From Bryobacteraceae bacterium CoA2 C42 (GTDB lineage Bacteria; Acidobacteriota; Terriglobia; Bryobacterales; Bryobacteraceae): a stretch of 46,996 bases of DNA. The stretch is taken from the NCBI GenBank assembly GCA_019931245.1, contig JAINDL010000010.1, forward strand, positions 1 through 46,996, read 5' to 3'. Every line of letters starts with the position of its first letter. Within the stretch, counting starts at the first letter, position 1. The translations under genes and the position numbers were made by a program. Positions 19,450 through 28,779 of the stretch are shown here, one piece after another. Below the pieces are notes generated by a model. The model had not been told where the DNA came from. It worked only from the letters and a program-made list of their open reading frames with translations, and did no database searches.

Positions 19450-20558
19450 AGCGCCTCTTTGAGGGCGGACAGCAGCAGGTCGACGTGGGCCGCTTGCGAG
19501 CCTTCGCCCATCAGACCGATGCGGAAGACCTGCCCGGCTAGGGGCCCGAAGCCGCCGAGGATCTCGATGCCGTGCCGCTCCATCAGCTTCTTGCGGACTT
19601 CGAGGTCGCTCACGCCGGTGGGGACTTTCGGCGTGTGGAGCGCCCACATGCGGTTCTCGGCCGGGACGAGCATTTCGAGGCCAAGCGCCTCGAGGCCGGC
19701 CGTGAGCTTGGCGGCGTTCACCCGGTGGCGTTCGTAGCGGGCTTCGACGCCTTCATCGAGGATCAGCGCGATGCCTTCGCGCAGGGCGTAGAACATGGAG
19801 ATGGGCGCCGTGTGGTGGTAGCGGTGGGCGCCATCGTAGTACTCGCTGAGCAGCTTGAGATCGAGATACCAGGTGCGGATCGGGCTCTGCCGGGCGCGCA
19901 GGCGGTCCATGGCGCGGGGCGAGCAGGAGATGGGCGCGAGGCCAGGCGGGCAGCTCATGCCTTTCTGCGTGCAGCTGTAGGCGATGTCGATGCCGACCGC
20001 GTCCATGTTGATGGGCATGGTGCCGAGCGAGGTGACGCAGTCGGCGATGGTGAGCGCGTCGACTTCCCGGGAGGCCTGGGCGATGGCGTGGCCGGGCGTC
20101 GAGACGCCGGTGGAGGTTTCGCCGTGGACGAAGGCGACGACCTGCGGTTTCTCGCGATGGATGGCCTCGGCGGCCTCGGCGTCGCTCACCTTCTGGCCCC
20201 AGGGCTTTTCAATGCGGACAACGTTGGCCTGCTGGCGATTGCCCATTTCGGTGAGGCGGTCGCAGAAGTAGCCGTTGGCGAAGACGAGGAATTTCGACCC
20301 CGGTTCGACGAAGTTGGAAACGGCGGCCTCCATGCCGGCGCTGCCGGTGCCGGACAGGGCGAGCGTGAAGGGGTTGGCGGTGCCGAAGACCTGTTGGAGG
20401 CCGGCGCGGATCTCTTCGTTGACCTGGAAGAAGAACGGGTCGAGGTGACCGACGACCGGTTTGGCCATTGCCTCGTACACGCGGGGCGCCACCATGGACG
20501 GACCCGGTCCGAACAACAGGCGCTTGGGCGGTGATAGAGGAGCGAGTGGAGCAGACAT
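19446..20558 (-). CDS. alanine--glyoxylate / serine--pyruvate aminotransferase family protein
   Basis: A 370-residue PLP-dependent class V aminotransferase of the AGXT/SPT family, which transfers amino groups among alanine, serine, glyoxylate and pyruvate. The start is ATG 20558 (MSAPLAPLSPPKRLLFGPGP); a longer frame to 20588 adds 10 unlikely residues. Markers: FGPGPSMVAPRV at the N-terminus, SGTGSAGMEAAV, HGETSTGVSTPG, IADCVTSLG, and the PLP lysine in YSCTQKGMSCPPGLAP. The C-terminus contains GGFGPLAGQVFRIGLMG. It could serve photorespiration-like glyoxylate salvage or serine/glycine metabolism; sequence alone does not decide. It converges with the ABC permease (4-nt overlap) and starts 17 nt from the divergent hrpB. 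Confidence 0.9.
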   Translation of the reverse strand: MSAPLAPLSPPKRLLFGPGPSMVAPRVYEAMAKPVVGHLDPFFFQVNEEIRAGLQQVFGTANPFTLALSGTGSAGMEAAVSNFVEPGSKFLVFANGYFCDRLTEMGNRQQANVVRIEKPWGQKVSDAEAAEAIHREKPQVVAFVHGETSTGVSTPGHAIAQASREVDALTIADCVTSLGTMPINMDAVGIDIAYSCTQKGMSCPPGLAPISCSPRAMDRLRARQSPIRTWYLDLKLLSEYYDGAHRYHHTAPISMFYALREGIALILDEGVEARYERHRVNAAKLTAGLEALGLEMLVPAENRMWALHTPKVPTGVSDLEVRKKLMERHGIEILGGFGPLAGQVFRIGLMGEGSQAAHVDLLLSALKEAL

Positions 20559-20575
20559 GTCGATAGGATATCCTT

Positions 20576-22885
20576 TTGCGACTTCCAATTGACAGTCTGT
20601 TGCCGGAGATCGTGGCTTCGCTCGGCAAAACCCCTAATTTGGTGATTGAGGCCCCGCCCGGGGCGGGAAAGACGACGCGGGTGCCGGCGGCGCTGCTCGC
20701 GGCGGGGATGGGCGAGGTGCTGGTGCTCGAGCCGCGCCGGCTGGCCGCGCGCCTGGCGGCCCGGCGCGTGGCGGCCGAGTTGGGCGAACGGCTGGGCGAG
20801 ACCGTCGGCTATCAGGTCCGCTTCGAGGACGTGAGCGGACCGAAGACGCGGCTGCGCTTTCTGACCGAGGGGGTGCTGACGCGGCGTCTGCTGAGCGATG
20901 CGGCGCTGCGCGGGGTGCAGGTGGTGGTGCTCGATGAGTTCCACGAACGGCATCTCGATGGCGACCTGGCCCTGGCGCTGCTGCTCGACCTGCAGCGGCG
21001 CCAGCGGCCTGACCTGCGGCTGGTGGTGATGTCGGCCACGCTCGATGCGGCGCCGATTGCGGCGCATCTGGGCGGATGTCCCGTGTTGCGGAGCGAAGGC
21101 AAGCTTTATCCGATGGAGGTGGAGTACACGCCGCATTCGGCGGCGACGCTGGAGCAGTTGGTGGCCGGGGGCGTTGAGCGGTTGGCGCGGCAGGGCTTGA
21201 CCGGCGATGTGCTGGTTTTTTTGCCGGGCATCGCCGAGATGCGGCGGGCGCAGCGGCTGTTGGCTTCGTTTCGCACTTTCCTGCTGCACGGCGATATGAC
21301 GCCCGAGGAGCAGGACCTGGCGCTGGAATTGCGAAACGAACCCAAAGTCATTCTGGCGACCAACGTGGCCGAGAGTTCGATTACCATTCCCGGGGTGACG
21401 GCGGTGGTGGATAGCGGTCTGGCGCGGGTGGCGGTGGATTCGCCGTGGACGGGGATGCCGTCGGTGGAGGTGGCGCGGGTGAGCCAGGCATCGGCGACGC
21501 AGCGGGCGGGGCGGAGCGCGCGGACGGCGCCGGGGCGGGTGGTGCGGCTGTATTCGCGGGAGGAGTTTGTGCGGCGCCCGCTGCAGGACGCCCCGGAGAT
21601 TATGCGGCGGGAGCTGTCGCAGTTGCTCGTGAACCTGCACGGCTGCGGGGTGAAGGATCCGTTGGCCCTGCCGTGGTTGACGCCGCCGCCGGGGCCGGCG
21701 CTGGCGGCGGCCGAGACGCTGCTGGGCCGGCTGGGCGTGGTGGCGGACGGGGCGTTGACGCCGTTGGGCCGGCAAATTGCGCAGTTGCCGGTGCATCCGC
21801 GGCTGGGGCGGTTGATGGTGGACGGCGGGGAGGACGGCTGCCGGGCGGCGGCCGTGCTGTCGACAGGCGAGCGGTTGGAGGGCAAGCCGCCGCATCTGGT
21901 GGATTCGGATCTGTTTCTGCTGCTCGAGCGGCCGTGGGGGCCACAGACCGTGCGGACCTATGAGCAGCTGCGGCGGGCGGCGCGGCCCGCGCGGCGAGAC
22001 GACCAGGCGCTGCTCGTGGCGCTGACGGCGGCCTTCAGCGACCGGCTGGGCAAGCGGCGGCCGAACGGGGAGATATTGCTGGCGGCGGGCGGGCAGGCGG
22101 CGCTGGCCGAGAGCTCCGGGGTGCGGCAGGCGGAGCTGGTGGTGGCGATTGAGATGGAGAACCGGGGGACGCCGTTGATCCGGCTGGCGAGCAAGGTGGA
22201 GCCGGAGTGGCTGCTCGATCTGTTTCCGGAGCGGATGGAGAGCCGGGACGGCGTCGACTGGAACCGTACGGCCGAGCGCGTGGAGCGGGTGAGTGCGCTA
22301 CTGTTTGACGGGATGGTGATCGAGGAGACGCGCAGCGGCGGGCCGGAGGCGGGGGCGGCGGCCGAACTGCTGGCGGCCAAGGCGCTTGAGGCGGGCATGG
22401 AGCGGTTTGCCGACGTGTCGGGGCTGTTGGCGCGGTGGCGCTTCGCGGGTTTACCGGCGCCGGATTTGCAGCAGGCGATTAGCGGGGCCTGCTATGGGCT
22501 GCGCAGCTTCGCGGAGTTGAAGGGGTTGCTGGGCGACGGGGGCCTTGAGCGGATTTTGCTGGACGGCTTGGCGGACCGGGCGGTGCTGGAGGCCAAGGCT
22601 CCGGAGCGGGTGAAGCTGGCCAAGGGGCGGTCGGTGGCTGTGCACTACGTGGACGGGCAACCGCCGTGGGTGGCGTCGCGGCTGCAGGACTTTTTTGGGA
22701 TGCGGGAGACGCCGCGGGCGGGGCAGACGCCGGTGGTGGTGCATCTGCTCGCGCCGAATCAGCGACCGGTGCAGGTTACGCAGGACCTGGCGGGGTTTTG
22801 GGAGCGGCACTATCCGGCGCTGCGGCGGGAGTTGGGGCGGCGGTATCCGCGGCATGCGTGGCCGGAGGATCCGCTGGCGGGGTGA
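20576..22885 (+). CDS. hrpB: ATP-dependent helicase HrpB
   Basis: A DEAH-box helicase of 769 residues belonging to the bacterial HrpB family. Motif I appears as APPGAGKTT, motif II as DEFHERHLDGD, motif III as MSATLD, and the C-terminal helicase motifs as TNVAESSITIPGV and QRAGRSART. The ~230-residue HrpB-specific C-terminal region follows (ending in WPEDPLAG). Its physiological substrate is poorly defined; in other bacteria roles in RNA handling or cell-envelope phenotypes are reported. Initiation is at TTG 20576 giving MRLPIDSLLPEI, which fits the family N-terminus; AGGATA lies 6-11 nt upstream. Starts divergently from the aminotransferase gene. Confidence 0.93.
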   Translation: MRLPIDSLLPEIVASLGKTPNLVIEAPPGAGKTTRVPAALLAAGMGEVLVLEPRRLAARLAARRVAAELGERLGETVGYQVRFEDVSGPKTRLRFLTEGVLTRRLLSDAALRGVQVVVLDEFHERHLDGDLALALLLDLQRRQRPDLRLVVMSATLDAAPIAAHLGGCPVLRSEGKLYPMEVEYTPHSAATLEQLVAGGVERLARQGLTGDVLVFLPGIAEMRRAQRLLASFRTFLLHGDMTPEEQDLALELRNEPKVILATNVAESSITIPGVTAVVDSGLARVAVDSPWTGMPSVEVARVSQASATQRAGRSARTAPGRVVRLYSREEFVRRPLQDAPEIMRRELSQLLVNLHGCGVKDPLALPWLTPPPGPALAAAETLLGRLGVVADGALTPLGRQIAQLPVHPRLGRLMVDGGEDGCRAAAVLSTGERLEGKPPHLVDSDLFLLLERPWGPQTVRTYEQLRRAARPARRDDQALLVALTAAFSDRLGKRRPNGEILLAAGGQAALAESSGVRQAELVVAIEMENRGTPLIRLASKVEPEWLLDLFPERMESRDGVDWNRTAERVERVSALLFDGMVIEETRSGGPEAGAAAELLAAKALEAGMERFADVSGLLARWRFAGLPAPDLQQAISGACYGLRSFAELKGLLGDGGLERILLDGLADRAVLEAKAPERVKLAKGRSVAVHYVDGQPPWVASRLQDFFGMRETPRAGQTPVVVHLLAPNQRPVQVTQDLAGFWERHYPALRRELGRRYPRHAWPEDPLAG

Positions 22886-22954
22886 GGGGGCTGGATGAGG
22901 GCGGTTGGCCGCGGCGGTGGGGGGCTGGGTGGACCGCGCGGGGCTGCCTCGCAG

Positions 22955-24607
22955 CTATGGGACGGATGACGCGCCGCGCGCAGGGCCCGGAGGATCGGAT
23001 GACGGCGTGACGGTGAGGGGGCGGATCCAGAACGTCTGGCAGCAACCGCTAATGAGGTTCACCTTGGTCTTCAGGCGCGTCCAGCCGGTCGTATCGGCGT
23101 TTTCGGGGACCTCATGGGCGATGACGAAGCGGGCGCCGGCTTGGGCAAAGCCATCGTAGATCTTCTGCCGGACGGCGGAGGGGGCCTGCCAGAACCGCTC
23201 GAGATGCATCCGATCGAACAGGATGCCGCGGGAGGGGCCCGGGTCGCGGCCGTAGCGGAAGGGGATGTCGCCTACGATACGGAACTGGCCCTGGCGGGCC
23301 CATTCCGGCTGCAGCGTGAGCCCGATGAAGGCGACGGCAGTTCCGGGCGGGGCGCCGGCGGCTTGCATCTCGGCGGCGACCGCGGCGTGGGGGTTGGGGG
23401 TCACCCCGTCAACGAACAGCTCCTGCGCCGCGACCTTGACCTCGGCAGCGAGCAGGAAGAGGACGGCGGCCGAGGCGGCGATAGGGAACAGCCAGGAGGC
23501 GGGGCGGCCGGCGCGGGTGTAGGCGGCGCGCAGCGGGATGGTGCCGAGCAGGAACAGCTGCGGAGCAAGGTAGCGGGGTTCAAAAAACACCGCGGCGTAC
23601 ATGCCGGCCGTGGCGAGGGCGGGCACGAGCAAGAGCCAGCGACTGCGCACTTCGCTCCCGAGGCCCCGCCAGTCCCGGATACGGGGGCTCAACGCCAGGG
23701 CGGCCATGAAGCCCGGGGCGGCGATCCAGTACCAGAGGATGGGGGCGCCGTTTTCCCGGAACGCGCGCAGTTGATTGACCAGGGAGAAGGGCTGCTTTTC
23801 GAGGCCCGCGAACCAGTAGGAGGGGTCGTACCAGGGGGGATAGGTAACGGCGAACGGCGCGGGGTAGATGAAAGCATCGGGCTGCGCGGAGATCTGGCGC
23901 GTGGAGTGGACGCCGCCCTGGCCGTGATACCACCGGGTGAGGCCGTTCACCTCCCAGGCGTGGTTCAGCGCGCCGGAGTCCCCGATGGTCCAGCGGCCGG
24001 TATGCTGGTGGAGCGCAATCCACCAGGGCGCGCAGCAGACGCAGAGAATGGCGCCGGCCAGCAGGGCCCGGCGGCGTTCGACGAAGAACCAGCAACCGAG
24101 GAGGATCAGCGCGAACGGGAGCATGGCGGCTTTGGTCAGGTAGGCGGCGGCGAGGACCAGGCCCAGTAGAACGGGCCGGCGGTGAAGCACCAGGAGACAG
24201 GCCGCGAGGTAGAGGCAGACGGTGAGTCCGTCGGGCTGGACGAGACCGATGCTGGTGAGGTCGAACACCATCCACCAGGCCGCCAGCCAGCGCGTCAGGA
24301 GCCAGCCGCGATCTTCGACCGTCTCAGGAGATAGCTTTCGCCACAGCCGGTCGGCGAGCAGCACGGCGAGGAGGGCGAAGAGAGCTTGTAATCCGTGGAA
24401 GGCGGTCGCGGACCAGGCCAGCGGGACGAATCGGACCACCGGAATCAGAAGCCACGAGTAGAACGGACTCCAATAGGAGTTCAGCGCAAGGTGTTTGGCC
24501 ACGTCCAGATACGCGATACCGTCCGAACCCATGTAGAAACGGTTGTTCCAGAGCTGCAGCAGCGCGATGAGGAGGGTACCGATCCAGAGTATGCGCCGGG
24601 TTGCCAT
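22955..24607 (-). CDS. GT-C type membrane glycosyltransferase-like protein (family 39/PMT-like)
   Basis: A 550-residue polytopic membrane protein with roughly ten or more hydrophobic helices over residues ~5-370. The first extracytoplasmic loop carries the conserved-type acidic residue (FYMGSDGIAYLD, D29), as in GT-C polyprenyl-phosphate-sugar dependent transferases. The last ~150 residues are soluble and probably periplasmic. Such proteins usually move a sugar from a lipid carrier to protein, lipid or polysaccharide; acceptor and donor are unknown here. Isolated gene on the minus strand, 69 bp after the hrpB stop (convergent) and divergent from the oxidoreductase that follows. Confidence 0.75.
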   Translation of the reverse strand: MATRRILWIGTLLIALLQLWNNRFYMGSDGIAYLDVAKHLALNSYWSPFYSWLLIPVVRFVPLAWSATAFHGLQALFALLAVLLADRLWRKLSPETVEDRGWLLTRWLAAWWMVFDLTSIGLVQPDGLTVCLYLAACLLVLHRRPVLLGLVLAAAYLTKAAMLPFALILLGCWFFVERRRALLAGAILCVCCAPWWIALHQHTGRWTIGDSGALNHAWEVNGLTRWYHGQGGVHSTRQISAQPDAFIYPAPFAVTYPPWYDPSYWFAGLEKQPFSLVNQLRAFRENGAPILWYWIAAPGFMAALALSPRIRDWRGLGSEVRSRWLLLVPALATAGMYAAVFFEPRYLAPQLFLLGTIPLRAAYTRAGRPASWLFPIAASAAVLFLLAAEVKVAAQELFVDGVTPNPHAAVAAEMQAAGAPPGTAVAFIGLTLQPEWARQGQFRIVGDIPFRYGRDPGPSRGILFDRMHLERFWQAPSAVRQKIYDGFAQAGARFVIAHEVPENADTTGWTRLKTKVNLISGCCQTFWIRPLTVTPSSDPPGPARGASSVP

Positions 24608-24674
24608 TCGTCCTGCTTAGCTATCGGCCTTTGGGGGCCGCGTCTTTATGGCAAAATCAGGGTCGGTTATCTTT

Positions 24675-25718
24675 ATGACTCGAAGGGACGTATTGTTCAG
24701 TTTGGCGGCTCCGTTACGCTTGCCGCGGAAGCTGCGTTTGGCCGTGATCGGCACGGTGGGCCATATCGGCGACGTGCTGACGCCGCTGCCGAAGCTGCCG
24801 GACGTGGAACTGGTGGCGGTGGCCGAATCGGACCCGGACGGCTTGAAGATTGTGGCCGGCCGGCCGGCGCTGCGCAACGCCAAACATTACACCGATTACC
24901 GGAAGATGCTCGATGAGGTGAAGCCGGACGTGGTGGCGATCTGCAACGACAACGGCGGGCGGGCCGCGGCGGCGCTCGAGTGCGCCGAGCGCAAGCTGCC
25001 GATGATTGCCGAAAAGCCGCTGGCGATCGACCGGAAAGAGTACGAGCGGGTGAAACGGGCGATTGAGCGGTCCGGGCAGCCGGTGCAGTTGATTCTGCCG
25101 ATGCGCTACGAGCCGCATTATGCCAAGCTGCGCGAGATTGTCACGAGCGGGGTGATCGGCGAGGTGGGCCAGATCAGCAGCCAGAAGAGTTACAAGGCAG
25201 GGAACCGGGCGCAATGGTACCGGAATCAGAAGACGTATGGCTCGACGATTCTCTGGATTGGCATCCACATGTTCGACCTGATGCGGCACTGTTCGGGGCG
25301 GGAGTTCACCGAGGCGTTCTCGTATCAGTCGCAGGTGGGCGCCGGGGCGGGACTGGGGCAGATGGAGAATACGACGACGACGATTTTGAAGCTCGATAAC
25401 GGCGGGTCGGCGTCGCTGCACATGGACTACTACCGGCCGGACGAGGCGGCGACGCACGGGGATGACCGGGTGCGGATTGCCGGGTCGAAGGGCGTGGTGG
25501 AGTATATGGCGGCGACCGGGTTGACGTTAATGGAGCGGGGGAAGAAGCCGGTGGTGGTGAGCCCGCTGCCGGAGGCGGGGCAGGTGTTTGTCGACTTTCT
25601 GGGCTGGGCGTTCGCGGGGCAGAGGTGCACGATGCCGCTGAGCGACATCTGGGCGGTGAACGAGACGACGCTGGCGGCGCACGAGTCGGTGCGGGCGCAC
25701 CGGCCAGTGCGGATTTAG
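24675..25718 (+). CDS. Gfo/Idh/MocA family oxidoreductase, possible Tat substrate
   Basis: A 347-residue NAD(P)-dependent oxidoreductase of the Gfo/Idh/MocA family, acting on sugars, inositols or related compounds. The Rossmann domain (LAVIGTVGHIGDVL) has the family EKP motif in IAEKPLAID; the C-terminal alpha/beta domain has GSTILWIGIHMFD, placing the probable catalytic His in the usual GxHxxD-like position. I start at ATG 24675 (MTRRDVLFSLAAP); an ATG at 24648 would add nine residues. The MTRRDVL start followed by a hydrophobic stretch looks like a short twin-arginine signal, seen in many acidobacterial members, though the hydrophobic part is brief. Convergent with the methyltransferase gene, overlapping by 4 nt. 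Confidence 0.88.
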   Translation: MTRRDVLFSLAAPLRLPRKLRLAVIGTVGHIGDVLTPLPKLPDVELVAVAESDPDGLKIVAGRPALRNAKHYTDYRKMLDEVKPDVVAICNDNGGRAAAALECAERKLPMIAEKPLAIDRKEYERVKRAIERSGQPVQLILPMRYEPHYAKLREIVTSGVIGEVGQISSQKSYKAGNRAQWYRNQKTYGSTILWIGIHMFDLMRHCSGREFTEAFSYQSQVGAGAGLGQMENTTTTILKLDNGGSASLHMDYYRPDEAATHGDDRVRIAGSKGVVEYMAATGLTLMERGKKPVVVSPLPEAGQVFVDFLGWAFAGQRCTMPLSDIWAVNETTLAAHESVRAHRPVRI

Positions 25719-27127
25719 AGCCGGGTGCCGATGGCGGCGTAGTCGAGGCAGCCGAAGAAGGCCTCGCGGAACTCCGCGGGCAGGGCGGCGAGCGAGGGCA
25801 TGGAGTCGATGGCCGGGGCGAGGCGGCGGATTTCGAGCCGGCCGTAGCCGGCCTCTTCGAGGTAGTGGGCGGCGAGGGCGGGCGGGACGGGGCGCTGGTG
25901 GGTCGGGTCGAGATAGAAGTGCGAGGCGAAGATGGCGAGGCACTCCGGGTTCGGCGTTTCAAAGACGGCCACCGCGCCGGGGCGGGACTTGGCGGCGCAG
26001 AGGCTAAACAGGCGGGGGACGAGGGGTGGGGGCAGGTGTTCGATGACCTGGCCGCAGAAGACGCCGTCGAGGGAGTGATCGGGCTGGGCTTCGAGCCAGG
26101 CGAACAGATCGGCTTCGACGGCCGTTAAGCCCTTTGACAGGCAGATGCCGACCGATTCGGCGTCGCCGTCGACGCCGGTGGCGGTGAGGCCGTTTTCGCC
26201 GAGCAGGGCGAGGAACTCGCCGCGGCCGCAGCCGAGGTCGACGAGGTTTTGGCGGCCGGCGAACAGGGGGAGATAGGCGGCGTAGTTGGCGCGGACGTAG
26301 GCTTCGGGGCCGCGGAAGCGGTTGGCGAAGTGGATGAAGTCGTAGGCCGGGGGCTCCGGGGCGGCGGGGGGCGGGTGGGCGGCGGCGGCGAAGGCTTTCT
26401 GGCGGATGGTGCGGAGTTCGGCGTGAATGAGGCGTTCGTACTCTTGGCGAACCTTGGCGAAGTCGGCCCAGAAGCGGGCTTGGGTGGCTTCGTTCGAACG
26501 GGCGACGAGGCCTTCAAAGTCGCGGTGCTGGCGGGAGACGATGTCGCGGAAGTTGGCTTCGAGTTGGGCGGTGCGGTGCTGGTAGGCGCCGTTGAGGTCG
26601 GCGACGCTGCGGAGGAACTGCACCTCGTTGACGCTGAGTTTGCGTTCCCACTCCTGGCGCCATTCGTGCCAGTGGAGGCGGACGTCGGCGAGTTCGCGGG
26701 CCTGTTCGCGAAGGCCGTCGATGTTCGAGAAGGCGGACTCGACGGCGTCCAGGCGGCGGGCGTTTTCTTCGAGGGCGAGGGCGATGTCGCGCAGGGCGCG
26801 GTTGTGTTCGTTGAGAGCTTCGAGGGTGGCCTGGGTCGCGTTGACCGCGCCGCGATTGAACTCGACCTGTTCGCGGACGTGCCAGTCGAGGAGGCGGGCG
26901 AGGAGGCGCTTCCAGGATTGGATCAGCGAGTTTTTGAGGCCCGGCGGGCGGGGGTTGACCGTGCCGATGGCGGCCACTTTGGCTTCGGCCGCGTCGCGGG
27001 CGTGGAGCAGGGGCAGGAGGTCGGCGACGGGGATGGCGAAGCGGCCGTGGGCGCCCTGGGGGTGGCGCGCCTGGACGCGTTCGCGGATTTCGCGGACGGC
27101 CTGTTCGAGGGGGTGCTCAGCGTCCAC
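25715..27127 (-). CDS. SAM-dependent methyltransferase with long coiled-coil N-terminal region
   Basis: A 470-residue, probably cytosolic protein. Residues ~60-250 are highly helical and charged with heptad-like spacing (LEENARRLDAVESAF, DVRLHWHEWRQEWERKL), suggesting a long coiled coil. Residues ~275-470 are a class I methyltransferase: motif I LVDLGCGRGEFL, the acidic loop GVDGD, and HSLDGVFCGQVIEHL; the late VFETPNPECL and LDPTHQRPVPP segments resemble methyltransferases acting on polysaccharides or glycan termini. A coiled coil plus methyltransferase recalls chain-terminating enzymes of O-antigen synthesis (WbdD-like), but that is only an analogy. Its start overlaps queF by 11 nt, so it belongs to a three-gene minus-strand operon. 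Confidence 0.82.
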   Translation of the reverse strand: MDAEHPLEQAVREIRERVQARHPQGAHGRFAIPVADLLPLLHARDAAEAKVAAIGTVNPRPPGLKNSLIQSWKRLLARLLDWHVREQVEFNRGAVNATQATLEALNEHNRALRDIALALEENARRLDAVESAFSNIDGLREQARELADVRLHWHEWRQEWERKLSVNEVQFLRSVADLNGAYQHRTAQLEANFRDIVSRQHRDFEGLVARSNEATQARFWADFAKVRQEYERLIHAELRTIRQKAFAAAAHPPPAAPEPPAYDFIHFANRFRGPEAYVRANYAAYLPLFAGRQNLVDLGCGRGEFLALLGENGLTATGVDGDAESVGICLSKGLTAVEADLFAWLEAQPDHSLDGVFCGQVIEHLPPPLVPRLFSLCAAKSRPGAVAVFETPNPECLAIFASHFYLDPTHQRPVPPALAAHYLEEAGYGRLEIRRLAPAIDSMPSLAALPAEFREAFFGCLDYAAIGTRL

Positions 27128-27545
27128 GCTTGCTCTTCCTGACGTAGCGGGCGGTGATCTTCGACGGGATGCCGCCGCGGGGCATGAAGTCGCCGATGAC
27201 GGTGGCTTCGAGGGGCTGGGCGGCGCGGACGAGGTCGGCGAGGAAGCGGTTGACGACGTTTTCCTGGAAGATGCCGAGGTTGCGGTAGGCGAGCCAGTAC
27301 ATCTTGAGCGACTTGAGTTCGAGGCAGTGCTGGTCGGGGACGTAACGGAGGGTGAGGGTGCCGTGGTCGGGGAGGCCGGTTTTGGGGCAGACGCTGGTGA
27401 ACTCCGGGTTCACGATCTCGATTTCGTAGCCGGTGCGGAACTGGTTGGGCCAGGTTTCGATGTCGGGCAGGGGGGCGTCGAGGCCGGAGGCGGCGTGTTC
27501 GTCGGTGTAGGCGGGTTTTTTGTGCACGGATTTCGATTTACTCAT
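27117..27545 (-). CDS. queF: NADPH-dependent 7-cyano-7-deazaguanine reductase
   Basis: Reduces preQ0 to preQ1, the last free-base step before tRNA transfer in queuosine synthesis. At 142 residues it is the short unimodular type. The catalytic cysteine and aspartate are at Cys53 and Asp60 in [15 protein letters not shown], and the nucleotide/substrate segment LELKSLKMY follows, with the conserved Glu. No other queuosine genes (queC, queD, queE, tgt, queA) are in the window. It overlaps the TIGR00300 gene by 8 nt upstream and the methyltransferase by 11 nt downstream. Confidence 0.95.
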   Translation of the reverse strand: MSKSKSVHKKPAYTDEHAASGLDAPLPDIETWPNQFRTGYEIEIVNPEFTSVCPKTGLPDHGTLTLRYVPDQHCLELKSLKMYWLAYRNLGIFQENVVNRFLADLVRAAQPLEATVIGDFMPRGGIPSKITARYVRKSKRGR

Positions 27546-28755
27546 GACCGGGCACCAGTTTTTTGGCGAGGTGGTCGAGAAAGAGGCCGACGTCGGTGAC
27601 GACGCCGACGGCCTGGCCGGTGCCGCGGTCGCTGAGTTTGGTGGCGACGGCGGGGTTGATGTCGACGCAGACGGTTTTGACCCAGCCGGGCAGCATGTTG
27701 CCGGTGGCGATGGAGTGGAGCATGGAGCTGAGGCAGAGGACGAGGCCGGCGCCGTGGGCGTGTTCGTTGTAGGCGTCCTGGGCCTGGTTCATGTCGGTGA
27801 TGGTGTCGGGCAGGGGGCCGTCATCGCGGAGGCTGCCGGCGAGGACGAAGGGCACGTTGGCTTTGACGCATTCGTACAGGATGCCGCTTTGGAGGCGGCC
27901 CGATTCGACGGCGCCGCGGATGCCGCCGGCGTGATAGATGGCGTTGATGGCGCGCATGTGATTGCGGTGGCCGTGTTCTTCGAGGCGGCCGTCCTGCATG
28001 CGGACGCCGAGCGAGGTGCCGAGCAGGGCGGCTTCGATGTCGTGGACGGCGAGGGCGTTGCCGCACAGGAGGGCGTCGACGAAGCCCGCGCGGATGAGCG
28101 CGCCGAGGGGCTTGACGCCGCCGGTGTGGACGACGACGGGCCCGGCGACGACGACGACGGTTTTGCCTTCGGCGCGCATCTGGCGGATGAGGTTGGCCGT
28201 CTGGCTGACGGCGGTCTCCACCTGGCGCTCGGAGCTGATTTCGTTGCTCATGAAGGCGAAGCCGTGGCGGTCGCGTTCTTTCGATTCCGGGATGACGCGG
28301 ATGCCGCGCATGCCGACGACGACGGCATCGCCGGCTTTGACGTTGCGGAGTTTGCGGCAGGAGGCGGCGCCGTTTTCAACGACAATGCAGGCGTCCATGC
28401 GCTGCTTGTCGACGGTGAGCCAGGCGCCGCCGTGGCGGATTTCGGTGCGCTGGTTCGTGGTCGAGTAGAAGTCTTCGGGGGCGCAGCAGTCGCGTTCGAC
28501 GAGGCGGGTTTCGGCGTCGCGGGAGTCGACCGGGGTGCAGCCGAGGCCGAGGAGCTGGCCGAGCACCTTGTCCATGAGTTCGCCGGTGGGGGTTTCGATG
28601 CGGAGCCGGAGATGGGACGGTTCGCTATTGGTGCGCCCGATCTGAAAGACTTCAACTTCAAAGCGGCCCTGATACTCGACAACGGTATCGAAGATGCGCT
28701 CCATGATGTGACTGTCGATCAGGTGGCCCTGGGCTTCGACGGTTTCGTGATACAT
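27538..28755 (-). CDS. TIGR00300 / LOR-SDH domain protein, likely ornithine-cyclodeaminase-type
   Basis: A 405-residue protein recognised as the TIGR00300 family ('LOR/SDH bifunctional enzyme conserved domain'). The N-terminal ~110 residues contain the family segments [32 protein letters not shown] and TEIRHGG; the C-terminal part is a nucleotide-binding domain ([43 protein letters not shown]). Homologous domains occur at the C-terminus of cyanobacterial AgrE/ArgZ and in an archaeal ornithine cyclodeaminase that makes proline from ornithine, so that reaction is the best guess. It is distinct from the classical mu-crystallin ornithine cyclodeaminase. First gene of the queF operon; its ATG is 24 nt from the divergent acyl-CoA synthetase start. 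Confidence 0.82.
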   Translation of the reverse strand: MYHETVEAQGHLIDSHIMERIFDTVVEYQGRFEVEVFQIGRTNSEPSHLRLRIETPTGELMDKVLGQLLGLGCTPVDSRDAETRLVERDCCAPEDFYSTTNQRTEIRHGGAWLTVDKQRMDACIVVENGAASCRKLRNVKAGDAVVVGMRGIRVIPESKERDRHGFAFMSNEISSERQVETAVSQTANLIRQMRAEGKTVVVVAGPVVVHTGGVKPLGALIRAGFVDALLCGNALAVHDIEAALLGTSLGVRMQDGRLEEHGHRNHMRAINAIYHAGGIRGAVESGRLQSGILYECVKANVPFVLAGSLRDDGPLPDTITDMNQAQDAYNEHAHGAGLVLCLSSMLHSIATGNMLPGWVKTVCVDINPAVATKLSDRGTGQAVGVVTDVGLFLDHLAKKLVPGHE

Positions 28756-28779
28756 GCGTCCTTACAGGATAATGGATTC

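Noticed and set aside
27520-28779. Upstream in-frame extension of the acyl-CoA synthetase (about 420 codons)
   Set aside because: It is antisense to the TIGR00300 gene; the ATG at 28780 with AGGA upstream fits the family N-terminus.
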